64,000 nucleotides of DNA from CAYYYG01 sp964490875 (lineage in GTDB: Bacteria > Patescibacteriota > Microgenomatia > UBA1406 > GWC2-37-13), in assembly GCA_964490875.1 (NCBI GenBank), contig CAZBEF010000003.1, positions 1 to 64,000 of the forward strand, written 5' to 3'. Under the pieces are notes generated by a model. The model searched no databases and had not been told where the DNA came from. It worked only from the letters and a program-made list of their open reading frames with translations. Position numbers and translations under genes: made by a program. Of this stretch, positions 41,301-48,711 are shown piece after piece (the first letter of the stretch is position 1; each line of letters opens with the position of its first letter).

Positions 41301-41900
41301 AATCAGAAATATAATCTGGAGGATGCTACAACCCTGGCTACGGCATCGCAGATTATTGAGGATCGAACAGAACGGCAAAGATTTTTGGCGCTGGTCGAAA
41401 AAGGAATGAATATAGAACAAATAATGGATACAATTGGAAATTATCCGCCTGCTCAAAAGCAACTATATAGAGATGTAATTGTGTTATTTACCAGTAGAAA
41501 CATACTCAATGCAGCTCCACACAGCTTCCAGGACTTCAATAGTAATATTCGCTTCGTATTAGAGTTACACAAACATCGCGTGAATAACATTGCGCCGGGC
41601 GCTCCGCTTCCGCCGGAAATTAATACCGAGCTCACCAAACTGCTTGCTCTTATCGATGCTCTGGAACAGCGCCAGGAGGACAGAATGTATACTGGCGAAA
41701 TGGATGCAGCGGTGCTTGTGGAAGGAACAGTTGAAGAAGTAACATTATGGCTTCTTAAAATGCATAATGAAAGCATAACAAACACAAATCTGGTTGCTTC
41801 GGAAAAAATGTATGCACAGGAAATAGTTAAACGGAGAGATGAGCAGAAAAGAAGAACAATGGCGCAGGCTCCGCAAGCAAAGGCGCAAACAGCACCGTAA
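38301..41900 (+). CDS. Giant coiled-coil protein, 1199 aa, function unknown
   Basis: A soluble, mostly helical 1199-residue protein. No cysteine was found on reading, and no signal peptide or membrane helix. The first 60 residues are Pro/Glu/Lys-rich. The centre (about residues 425-755) is a run of long coiled coils, for example SLQEVRSKKDQELS and KAAKTETKRKQKAMNAANEE. Residues 755-1199 are shorter helices. The tail is Ala/Gln/Pro-rich. No known domain was recognised. It is the first gene of a three-gene + strand unit (gaps of 17 and 8 nt), divergent from the 457-residue membrane-anchored protein. Confidence 0.75.
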   Translation: MTAISAPEQTMQLHGVQAAQESGKPKNPPKEAASVKPEVQPRTVIDLYKQRETNPDSALLNERSKTPEITDSTKITAGDALVRQYMAIKDVMKTNGADLTKPPLKDFADFINIFETSFESQEKQSIANANPSEADLKRFARGLVENDKYMLWAIKIAESQQAVLQAVTGARIDVPSDNPEPKFIPEMYAHGPASLEAITKAHLKSGDKWTTKMANKGRDIWHALMEPANLDDYFEWLAKRPFNGKRSTQDAQDMYNLFLAERQQAAENPLHTTTYVYFEDGDDQKVNLKVKINGRVLDPVQMALLKRYNVLGTQMYQGAELTAPAAKVVSDMLTQITNARLNFYNHLGYEMYSASEDEKANNPKATDDFNVVDSINRPTALTPAATRDFRTGSRNENHRIVLDKLGYDQWSFRGAHGSREVLVGARSLRAQLETISAGLAESLQEVRSKKDQELSRNAMQFHIDQLKADVQYADGTEKPQDESVAHDIDTRIDKDGLKFWNERKDLLTKRTGIEKSIADATKTVTEMDARLQSASPIKDAHGNPLKYEDLRNISKTVQMDYEDAVDAESEKQAETDSLEADYRSTLARHKEIGERLNNNDQKVRNAVSAEDRATYTKLSLKIDGDNAGTPPFIDIVNQKKAELKAAKTETKRKQKAMNAANEEIGDLVKLADGWAATKRQSQLEVAQKTIELNELTAQIGDKLKIDPKQPAEYSEKDIQTKIEELTRKKELSLHADRFKLRQLAVYEELKQRTDPETYEAMRNRAEEPLTDSRKDLLQRAVRFHPTYPVAYLKAIQDIYTTGVTEPQAAEEFTKATRLVTLDTFVRVLQNRGLPITGPTDPRLQSADLLNQVDKKFISSVFTDLLRQASTGELGKTSEQDKAMLEVIDKTKAIDIKDYKEAEDNKVQELVNEASKAAVRLDQIVPLVPNVQGVDAQIASGQIKDLIKQNVALPDAITRFSALQNTIPADQAKKFVETVYGMFEAKKEAINASSEIMKISINQKYNLEDATTLATASQIIEDRTERQRFLALVEKGMNIEQIMDTIGNYPPAQKQLYRDVIVLFTSRNILNAAPHSFQDFNSNIRFVLELHKHRVNNIAPGAPLPPEINTELTKLLALIDALEQRQEDRMYTGEMDAAVLVEGTVEEVTLWLLKMHNESITNTNLVASEKMYAQEIVKRRDEQKRRTMAQAPQAKAQTAP

Positions 41901-41917
41901 TATATTAATATTAAATT

Positions 41918-42283
41918 ATGAGGAAATTAACAATCAAAGAAGTAATCCGGGCATTGCCATTTGATGAAAATACAAAAAAAGATCTACTCGGCAACTATGA
42001 TTCATACACAGACGCCATGAAATTTGAAATCATGCACACCTGCTGGAATGCGTTCGACGATATGCTTGATGCTATAAAAGAAGACAAAGAAGAACAGTTT
42101 TCGGCAGAAGTTGCCGCCGGAACACGGAGCTTTGGAGAAAATTTTATGAAGGATGTAGAAGATGCCGCCTGGGAAGATGTTGAAGCATACATTTCGGGCA
42201 AAAAGGTTGAAACCGAAGAAATTGAGAATGTACGGAAACAACTTCAAAATTTAATAGTCAATACTTCTCAATCAAGTAATTAA
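41918..42283 (+). CDS. Small acidic helical protein, 121 aa
   Basis: Starts MRKLTIKEVIRALPFDENTK and consists of three or four amphipathic helices with a high Glu/Asp content; one Cys (MHTCWNAF). Not recognised with confidence. It sits between the two giant genes (17 and 8 nt gaps), so it is almost certainly co-transcribed and may be a partner or adaptor of the large proteins. Confidence 0.7.
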   Translation: MRKLTIKEVIRALPFDENTKKDLLGNYDSYTDAMKFEIMHTCWNAFDDMLDAIKEDKEEQFSAEVAAGTRSFGENFMKDVEDAAWEDVEAYISGKKVETEEIENVRKQLQNLIVNTSQSSN

Positions 42284-42291
42284 ATTGAATT

Positions 42292-45200
42292 ATGTCAAAA
42301 GAAGAAGCAGGTGGAAAAAATCCGGATTTTCAGTTGAAACCGAATGCTCCTGAAGCTGCTCCAGTTGCTGCAGAAAAGAAGCCATCAAAGGCTGCTGTAA
42401 TGGCGCCCGGCCTGGAACAATATGCCTTAACTCCCCGAAAGGAACCAGATAAAAATATGGTTGTACAGCCGGGAGCAGCCAATGAAGATTTTAGCATTCA
42501 GCCTCCCGATAATTTACAACTTCAAAAGCCTCAACTGGGAACTACGATCGATCAATACGGCCAGCCTATGGGGCCGCATGCTTTAATAAAAGATACCGGA
42601 GAAGACGATGTGGTGGACATGTCGGATTACAGATTAACTCGGGAACCGAATGAAGGTGTGGTACTTATAAGAGACAAAGAAACTTTGCTAGCAGAAGTTG
42701 CCAGAAAAGATGCGGAAAATTTAACCATTCTGGAAATACAAAATAGAATTATACAATTACAACAATTAGAAGAAGCAAGAGCTGCAGCAGAACAGGAAAA
42801 GACGTGGAGAAAATCTGCCGAAGTAACCAGACTGACCCCAGGCCAGATGAGGAGTTTTAAAGAACGACAGGCCAACGGGGGGGGAATTCAGTTGCCGTCA
42901 GATGATGAATATCAAACAATTATAAGAGCAGCAGAAGCACGCAGACTAAAAGTTGCTGCAGCCGCAGAAGAAATAAGAAACTCCCTTAATCCACCGGAAC
43001 TTAGATTGGTTCCTGACCCTGCAGATACAGATGGAAAAGAATCTCAATCTTCGGCGAAACTCCTAAAAAAAGGAGTTTCCGTATCAGTAAATCTTGATGC
43101 TCTGGCAACAGATGACCAGCTAGCCAATACACTTCAAGAGTACAGAGCGGCCCGAGAACCGCAGCAGGTACAAAACTATAAAGCAAATGTATTGGCTCAT
43201 TTGGATGATGATCCTGCGGCAGTGATTCGTAAATACGGCCTAGAAGATTATGTAAAGCCCGAAGATATTCGTGCAGAAGGCAGGGCGCACGGCATAGACC
43301 CGCAGAAAGCAGAACGGTTGTTTGACGAAATGCGCATTTATCATATGACCGATGATCTTTTTGGTGAAGTTCAAAAAAAAGTGGAGGTAGAAATATCTAA
43401 ACACAGTGCGGACAGCCTCTCATTATACGAAGGCACACGGACTGCCGTTCATAAATACGCAGAATCGGTAAAAGCTGCAGATGCTAATGCCGAAACAGTA
43501 AGAATACTAAGAGGTTTTAAATTGCAGTTCGACACCGCACTAACTGAAATGAGGAAGCAACTGGCGGGGGAGTTAAAAAAGCAGTCGGATCCGGAACTGT
43601 TCTTACGCACGAAAGCCGCAGCGACTTTGATTGCACAGGAAAATATCCGCAAGATATTGCCAAACATTACCCCGGAACAATTTCTTGCCGTTATGTCGGT
43701 TCAGGAATCGTATGATACGGCACGGAATAGACTCCGCGGCCAGATTCATGAGTGGTATAGAAAAAAGTATGTAAAGGAAGAACAAATTGAACAAAAAAAA
43801 CAATCACTAGAATCTCCCATGATGATAAATATTAAAAGAGAAGATATTGTTTCTCCAGCAGAACTAGACGCATTACTTGCAGAATATAATAGAAATCCAA
43901 CAGCTGCACTCGAACAAGAACTTGCAGGATATACAAGTCATACCGATAATAGGGAAAAAGCTATCCAATACTTTGGATTGTCTGGTCTTATAAAACCAGA
44001 TGATATTAAAACAGATAGTCCATACGAAATAAGAGAAGCTGTCGACAATGACAGAACAATTTTTTTTCAAAATGCCATTCGTTTAAAGCATATTGTTCAT
44101 GACAGATTAAATCAGAAAGTAGATGCTATTGTAAAAGCAGAACTGGGCTCGAGTCCTTCAACGAGTATTGATGCGTATACCAAACTGCAGGGTTTTATTG
44201 CAGAAAAAAATCCGGATGCAACAGCAGACGATAAACGGCTATTGCAAGAGTACTATATGGGATTTGGGGAAATGGTAAATCAAGAAATTAGAAAACAAAG
44301 TCTTATTTTTAAAGACCAGGAACGAGTGTTTATTGATATTGGAAAACATAAAGCAACTAAAATCCCAGCTCGTGTAGTGTTATCAACTGCACGCAAGGTA
44401 GCCGCTGAACGTTTTGTGAGAGCTAACCAGGCGCAGTTGCCGGAAGGTATGACACCCGAGCAATTTCTAGCCGGCATGTCTGTTGCCGACACGTATCGCT
44501 TTTCTGAAGATAAACTAAAGGAAGAAGTTTTTGAATGGTACCGAAAAAATAAACCACGCCAAAATAAGGATTATGACGAAGGGAAAGAAAGTATGCCTCG
44601 CCGAAGAATTCCCGTGCCATTTTTAAGAAGAGGCCAGGCTCCGTCACAACCTACACCACCCGAAACACCGCCAGCTCCGCAACCACCCACAAACCCAGGA
44701 AATCTGCCGGATAATCTACCGCCTGGAGGAACGCCTCCGCCGGAACCGCCACCAGTTCCACCAAGTGGTGGGGGAGCCGCAGCAGGCGGAGCACCAAGTC
44801 CAGACGCTCAACCTGATGATGATGTAGATGATGATAGTGTCATAGTAGACGCACATATTCTTTCCGCAGATGAACCCTTATTTGATCTTCCTGAAGGGTT
44901 ACCTATAAATGTCATTCATATCCCAGATGTACATTCTGATTATCTGATTTCAGATGAAGAATTTAGTACAGAGTTAGATAAGAAGAGGAGAGAAGATCAA
45001 GAAGATATAAAGGAAGAACTTGAATCAAAAGCTCCATCGACAATTTTATTTGAATATCGATTGGAAGGCAAATTTACAGAAGATGATGTCACCAATCAAA
45101 ATCCAAAACTCATTGATGCGATACATATTCAGAATATTATTTTGGAAAGATTGAGTAATAAAGATCTTATCCAAGGATTAATAGAACTAGCAGAAAAACA

Positions 45201-46716
45201 AAATCCTAAATTTGGAGAAGCTGTAAATATTGAATTCGGCAAACCAGATGCTTTTATTCAAATATATACTTCATTTTTATTAGATTTAAAAGATTTTAAG
45301 GAATCATCTGAATATCAAGATGCCACAGATAAATCGTTGGCATTACAGGACGAACGTATGCGTTTAGCTCTAGAATATTATAACCTTAACCTTTCTGACC
45401 TTTCGTCTGATATGACACCGGAACGTTTATTAGCAGTTTTTTCATTTTACGAAACATTATCAGAATTAAATAATCAGATATTTGATGAATTATTTGCCAA
45501 AAGCCAAGGGGAGGAACCGCAAATACCTAAACCGCCTTCACTGCCGCCTCAGCCTCCAGCACCACCACATACCGGCGGTGAACCACCAGGAGCACAACCT
45601 GCCGAACCCGCCCGACCACCTGATTTTGAAGCATTCAAAGAAGCTCCTACCCGTAGAGAAAAAAGAAATATACGACAAAATATAGGAAAATGGCTCCGAA
45701 ACACTATCAATAGAGAGCCGCCCATTTCATTTGAACAATCGAATGGTTTATTAATTACGAATCCTAACGTAACCAGAGTTAATACAAGAGGATTTATAAA
45801 TCCCGATCTTTTTATAGATAGACTTCGTTTAACAGATTCTGCCTATAGAGATCGAATTAAAAAGAATGAAATAGAACTGCGAGATTTATCCGAAGTCGTG
45901 AATAAATGGGGGCTTCAAGATATTATAAGCGAAGACCTTATCGAAAAGGATGCAGAAGGGGTACGGGAAAGTGAACAACTTATTGACGCAATAATAATTC
46001 GATCTATGGCAGCGGAACTCTTCAATGAAAAAACAAATAAACAAGCCATTGATTCTCAATTGAGAGAGTTCATACCAAAGAAAACTTTTGAGCAATATGC
46101 TGCGCATAAAATAGTGGTATTTGAATTATTGCCAGAATTCAGAAGAGAGTGGGCAGACCGCTTATCTGAGTTATCAAAATCACTGCCATTTGTTACAGTA
46201 AAAGAAAGAGATCAGGTTATTATCAAGGCACGAAAAGAAGCAGCACAGAAACTATTCAACGAGCATTTAACAGAGATGCCGCAGAATAGTTCGCCTGAGA
46301 AACTTCTTGCCGCGCTTTCTTTACGGGAGACCTATGTGCAGATACAGGACGAGTTGTTTTCAGATTTGTATGGAATGTATAGATGGCTGCTGCCTCCTGA
46401 TGATGATGATGAAGCAAATAATCCACCAGGCCATCCTCGCTACCCATCAGGTGGTGGTTCAGGCGGGTCGGGAAGTGGAGGGTCTAACACAGGACCAGGA
46501 GATTCATCTCCGCCAAATAATGGACCGTCGGGCGGCCCGGCCCCAGATTCAAATCCTTCACCAGGAGGAGCTCAGGCAGCAACATATGCAGAAGCATCTG
46601 ATGTCGAAGATCAAGTAGCTGCAGTTTTAGCTGGAATACAGATGGAATCTAGTAGTCAATCATCGTTAGATGAAATACAAAAGAGATTAGAGAGACGAGC
46701 TGCAGGCAAAAATTAA
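42292..46716 (+). CDS. Giant protein with four repeated helical domains, 1474 aa, function unknown
   Basis: A 1474-residue protein with no cysteine, signal peptide or membrane helix seen. Four domains of about 210-240 residues can be aligned (about residues 262-492, 511-754, 853-1073, 1153-1366). Each has an early motif (KYGLEDYVKPEDI, YFGLSGLIKPDDI, EYRLEGKFTEDDV, KWGLQDIISEDLI) and a late motif (ITPEQFLAVMS, MTPEQFLAGMS, MTPERLLAVFS, SSPEKLLAALS). Pro-rich linkers (about 780-840 and 1076-1116) separate domains 2/3 and 3/4. The C-terminal region (about 1368-1436) is Gly/Ser/Pro-rich, then a short acidic helix. No known family was recognised. It follows the 121-aa gene by 8 nt. Confidence 0.75.
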   Translation: MSKEEAGGKNPDFQLKPNAPEAAPVAAEKKPSKAAVMAPGLEQYALTPRKEPDKNMVVQPGAANEDFSIQPPDNLQLQKPQLGTTIDQYGQPMGPHALIKDTGEDDVVDMSDYRLTREPNEGVVLIRDKETLLAEVARKDAENLTILEIQNRIIQLQQLEEARAAAEQEKTWRKSAEVTRLTPGQMRSFKERQANGGGIQLPSDDEYQTIIRAAEARRLKVAAAAEEIRNSLNPPELRLVPDPADTDGKESQSSAKLLKKGVSVSVNLDALATDDQLANTLQEYRAAREPQQVQNYKANVLAHLDDDPAAVIRKYGLEDYVKPEDIRAEGRAHGIDPQKAERLFDEMRIYHMTDDLFGEVQKKVEVEISKHSADSLSLYEGTRTAVHKYAESVKAADANAETVRILRGFKLQFDTALTEMRKQLAGELKKQSDPELFLRTKAAATLIAQENIRKILPNITPEQFLAVMSVQESYDTARNRLRGQIHEWYRKKYVKEEQIEQKKQSLESPMMINIKREDIVSPAELDALLAEYNRNPTAALEQELAGYTSHTDNREKAIQYFGLSGLIKPDDIKTDSPYEIREAVDNDRTIFFQNAIRLKHIVHDRLNQKVDAIVKAELGSSPSTSIDAYTKLQGFIAEKNPDATADDKRLLQEYYMGFGEMVNQEIRKQSLIFKDQERVFIDIGKHKATKIPARVVLSTARKVAAERFVRANQAQLPEGMTPEQFLAGMSVADTYRFSEDKLKEEVFEWYRKNKPRQNKDYDEGKESMPRRRIPVPFLRRGQAPSQPTPPETPPAPQPPTNPGNLPDNLPPGGTPPPEPPPVPPSGGGAAAGGAPSPDAQPDDDVDDDSVIVDAHILSADEPLFDLPEGLPINVIHIPDVHSDYLISDEEFSTELDKKRREDQEDIKEELESKAPSTILFEYRLEGKFTEDDVTNQNPKLIDAIHIQNIILERLSNKDLIQGLIELAEKQNPKFGEAVNIEFGKPDAFIQIYTSFLLDLKDFKESSEYQDATDKSLALQDERMRLALEYYNLNLSDLSSDMTPERLLAVFSFYETLSELNNQIFDELFAKSQGEEPQIPKPPSLPPQPPAPPHTGGEPPGAQPAEPARPPDFEAFKEAPTRREKRNIRQNIGKWLRNTINREPPISFEQSNGLLITNPNVTRVNTRGFINPDLFIDRLRLTDSAYRDRIKKNEIELRDLSEVVNKWGLQDIISEDLIEKDAEGVRESEQLIDAIIIRSMAAELFNEKTNKQAIDSQLREFIPKKTFEQYAAHKIVVFELLPEFRREWADRLSELSKSLPFVTVKERDQVIIKARKEAAQKLFNEHLTEMPQNSSPEKLLAALSLRETYVQIQDELFSDLYGMYRWLLPPDDDDEANNPPGHPRYPSGGGSGGSGSGGSNTGPGDSSPPNNGPSGGPAPDSNPSPGGAQAATYAEASDVEDQVAAVLAGIQMESSSQSSLDEIQKRLERRAAGKN

Positions 46717-46732
46717 AGAAAGTTATTGTAAT

Positions 46733-46954
46733 TTATTCTTCACTCTCTACACCAAGCAGACGTGTCACGACTTCCTTTTTGTAGCGTCTATCTCCTCGTG
46801 AATTGATGCGGATTGCAGGAAGCTTGCCTTTTTTGCCCCAGCGCTTAATTGTCAACGGAGAAACCCTTAGAATCTGAGCAACTTCCCGAATTGTGAGAAG
46901 ATCCGGAAGATCATCGAGTGATACCTTTGTTACTGTTTTGGTTTTTATTGACAT
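46733..46954 (-). CDS. MerR/excisionase-like helix-turn-helix protein
   Basis: A 73-residue DNA-binding protein. LLTIREVAQILRVSPLTIKRWGKKGKLPAIRI (in the middle) is the HTH_17 winged-helix pattern of excisionases and small MerR-like regulators, followed by a recognition-wing Arg/Lys-rich part (RGDRRYKKEVV). The start at 46954 is chosen because TATAAT lies 7 nt upstream. No phage or integrase genes are near, so excision is not implied; it may regulate the giant-gene unit it faces, 16 nt away. Confidence 0.85.
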   Translation of the reverse strand: MSIKTKTVTKVSLDDLPDLLTIREVAQILRVSPLTIKRWGKKGKLPAIRINSRGDRRYKKEVVTRLLGVESEE

Positions 46955-46961
46955 AGATCGT

Positions 46962-46967
46962 ATTATA
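46962..46967 (-). promoter_or_regulatory. -10 TATAAT for the HTH gene
   Basis: 7 nt before the ATG at 46954 on the minus strand. Confidence 0.55.
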
Positions 46968-47040
46968 AATATGCTTCTCTGAAAAGTCAAATGAATGCAT
47001 TGTTCTAAGGCTATATTATACATTAATTTGTGAATATAAT

Positions 47041-47400
47041 GAAAATCGAGATGCTATCATCCCGATCCTCGATTGAATCGGGATCGTGGACTCCAGCAAG
47101 ACAGCACATGTCTATAATTGAGATGCTATCGCTCCGGGCACTCATCGCTCCAGCATGACAAACATCGAGATTGCTTCGTCTCCCGATCGCACGCATCGGG
47201 GATCCTCGCAATGACGTCTAGTTGTCATGTCGAAACTCATCGCTCGCAATGACGTCTGGTTGTCATGGGATTTCCCGCTGCGAGGGACTAAAGGCTTCAT
47301 CGTTCGTTCCTCACTCCCTGCCGGCAGGCAGGCAGGCTCGCAATGATGTCTAATGGTCCGTAGGATTGCTTCGTTGCTCAGTCACTCTCGCTAAGATGTA
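47041..47400. repeat. Repeat cluster of types B, A and E; no gene
   Basis: 47047-47160 has ATCCCGATCC...GGATCG and GATGCTATCGCTCCGGGCAC...CAGCATGACA. 47167-47260 has ATTGCTTCGTCTCCC...CTCGCAATGACGTC twice. 47310-47400 has CTCCCTGCCGGCAGGCAGG followed by GATTGCTTCGTTGCTCAGTC. It looks like several insertions into each other. The 495-base gap holds nothing else apart from the HTH promoter and the next gene's start. Confidence 0.7.
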
Positions 47401-47449
47401 ATTCAGAGTTGAAAAAAATAATTTAGTGAAGCATAATTGTGAATAGTTT

Positions 47450-48532
47450 ATGAAAGCATTTATTATTGGAGTAATAACTACTTTAATACTTCTCTATATT
47501 TCATATCAAGCTGCACTTCATAAATCTCCAGTAAAAAAAGCAAAAGCGGATTCAGCAAAAATTAATATCGTCATGAATCCAAAAATGGGAGTAGTGAGTA
47601 CCGACGTGCAGACTATCAATCTTATTATTCAACCCGAAGATCCGACCAATACAATTTCGGGAATGTACATTCCATTAAAAGCAACAGGCACTCTTAAAAT
47701 TGTAGAAGTCGCAAAACCAGAAACATTTCCTGCTGGCGATTCAAGTATTTTTTCTGCCGTTCGAAACGATGTCAGCGCCGACCGCGCCCGGCTTTCTTAT
47801 GTCGCAACACTTCCCGATGACAAACTTCCAAAAGCAGTGAAAATTCAGGTAAAAATTGCGGGATATTCTGAAGGAGCTGGTACTTTATCTGTTGATGTAT
47901 CATCACTACAAATAGTGGGAAAGATTCCTGGATACACGTATGAAAATAATCATATTGATTCAGCAGAACTGATATTTTCTAAAACAGGAGCTTCTAATGT
48001 AAAGCCAACCGGGAATGCACCAGCTGGAGGAAAAAGTTTGACCCTAAAAATAAAAATGCAGGGTGTTGCCGACAGGCCGTTGTATCAAAATACAATTGTT
48101 ACCGTAAAAATTACTCTTATTCATCCGAATACTGGAATACGGTACGAATACGAAGTGCCGGTTATCCCGGTGGGGCAGGGGATATGGAGCGGGAATATTC
48201 CCATCGATGCGCCGGCTGGAGCAGGATACACCATCCTTGTAAAAGGCAGAATGCATTTGCAGAAAAAAGCGCCTACCACATTTTCCATTATTGATGGAGA
48301 AAATATTATCGACTTAAGCAAGGTTATATTGTCGGCGGGAGATATTAAGGGCGAGGAAAATAAACAGGATGGTGTAATTGATGCACAAGACGTATCTTTT
48401 GTTCGAAACCATTTGGGAGATTCAAACATTTCAGAAATTAAGTCAGCAGATCTTAACTTTGATGGGGTAGTGGACAGTCAGGATTATTCGCTTCTGATTT
48501 CTTCATTGAAATATAAAATGGATGAGCGGTAA
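47450..48532 (+). CDS. Membrane-anchored cohesin-like protein with C-terminal dockerin
   Basis: A 360-residue surface protein. A signal anchor (about 5-23) is followed by a cohesin-like beta-sandwich (about 35-180: INIVMNPKMGVVS..., TNTISGMYIPLKATG, KIQVKIAGYSEGAGTL), an Ig-like module (about 195-285: SLTLKIKMQG, GYTILVKGRMHLQKK) and a dockerin (about 300-360). The dockerin has two calcium loops of the D-x-N-x-D-G type, QDGVIDAQD and DLNFDGVVDSQD. Cohesins and dockerins bind each other, so this protein can both present a binding site and attach to another one. It starts a series of similar genes. Confidence 0.78.
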   Translation: MKAFIIGVITTLILLYISYQAALHKSPVKKAKADSAKINIVMNPKMGVVSTDVQTINLIIQPEDPTNTISGMYIPLKATGTLKIVEVAKPETFPAGDSSIFSAVRNDVSADRARLSYVATLPDDKLPKAVKIQVKIAGYSEGAGTLSVDVSSLQIVGKIPGYTYENNHIDSAELIFSKTGASNVKPTGNAPAGGKSLTLKIKMQGVADRPLYQNTIVTVKITLIHPNTGIRYEYEVPVIPVGQGIWSGNIPIDAPAGAGYTILVKGRMHLQKKAPTTFSIIDGENIIDLSKVILSAGDIKGEENKQDGVIDAQDVSFVRNHLGDSNISEIKSADLNFDGVVDSQDYSLLISSLKYKMDER

Positions 48533-48552
48533 TTTATGCCATAATTTCTATA

Positions 48553-48655
48553 TTAGGATGCTATCGCTTCGGGCACTCATCGCTCCAGCATGACATGTGT
48601 CTATGTATGACATTATGGAGGGAGAAAGCGAAAGTGAACGACCGAATAGGATCTT
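48553..48655. repeat. Element B copy
   Basis: GATGCTATCGCTTCGGGCAC...CAGCATGACATG, with the other arm TGACATTATGGAGGGAG...GAACGACCGAATAGGATC. It lies between two dockerin genes; the stem may end transcription of the first. Confidence 0.7.
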
Positions 48656-48711
48656 TTATTATATTATCCTATTGATTTCTCTTGAATAAAACTTTAGGAT
48701 ATTAAAATAGT

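Noticed and set aside
36869..46716. Phage tail tape-measure and related structural genes
   Set aside because: The large proteins are acidic with Pro-rich linkers and no tape-measure-like hydrophobic helices; no other virion genes are around.
46733..46954. Prophage excision module, from the excisionase-like HTH
   Set aside because: No integrase, attachment repeats or phage structural genes lie nearby; this HTH type is also used by ordinary regulators.
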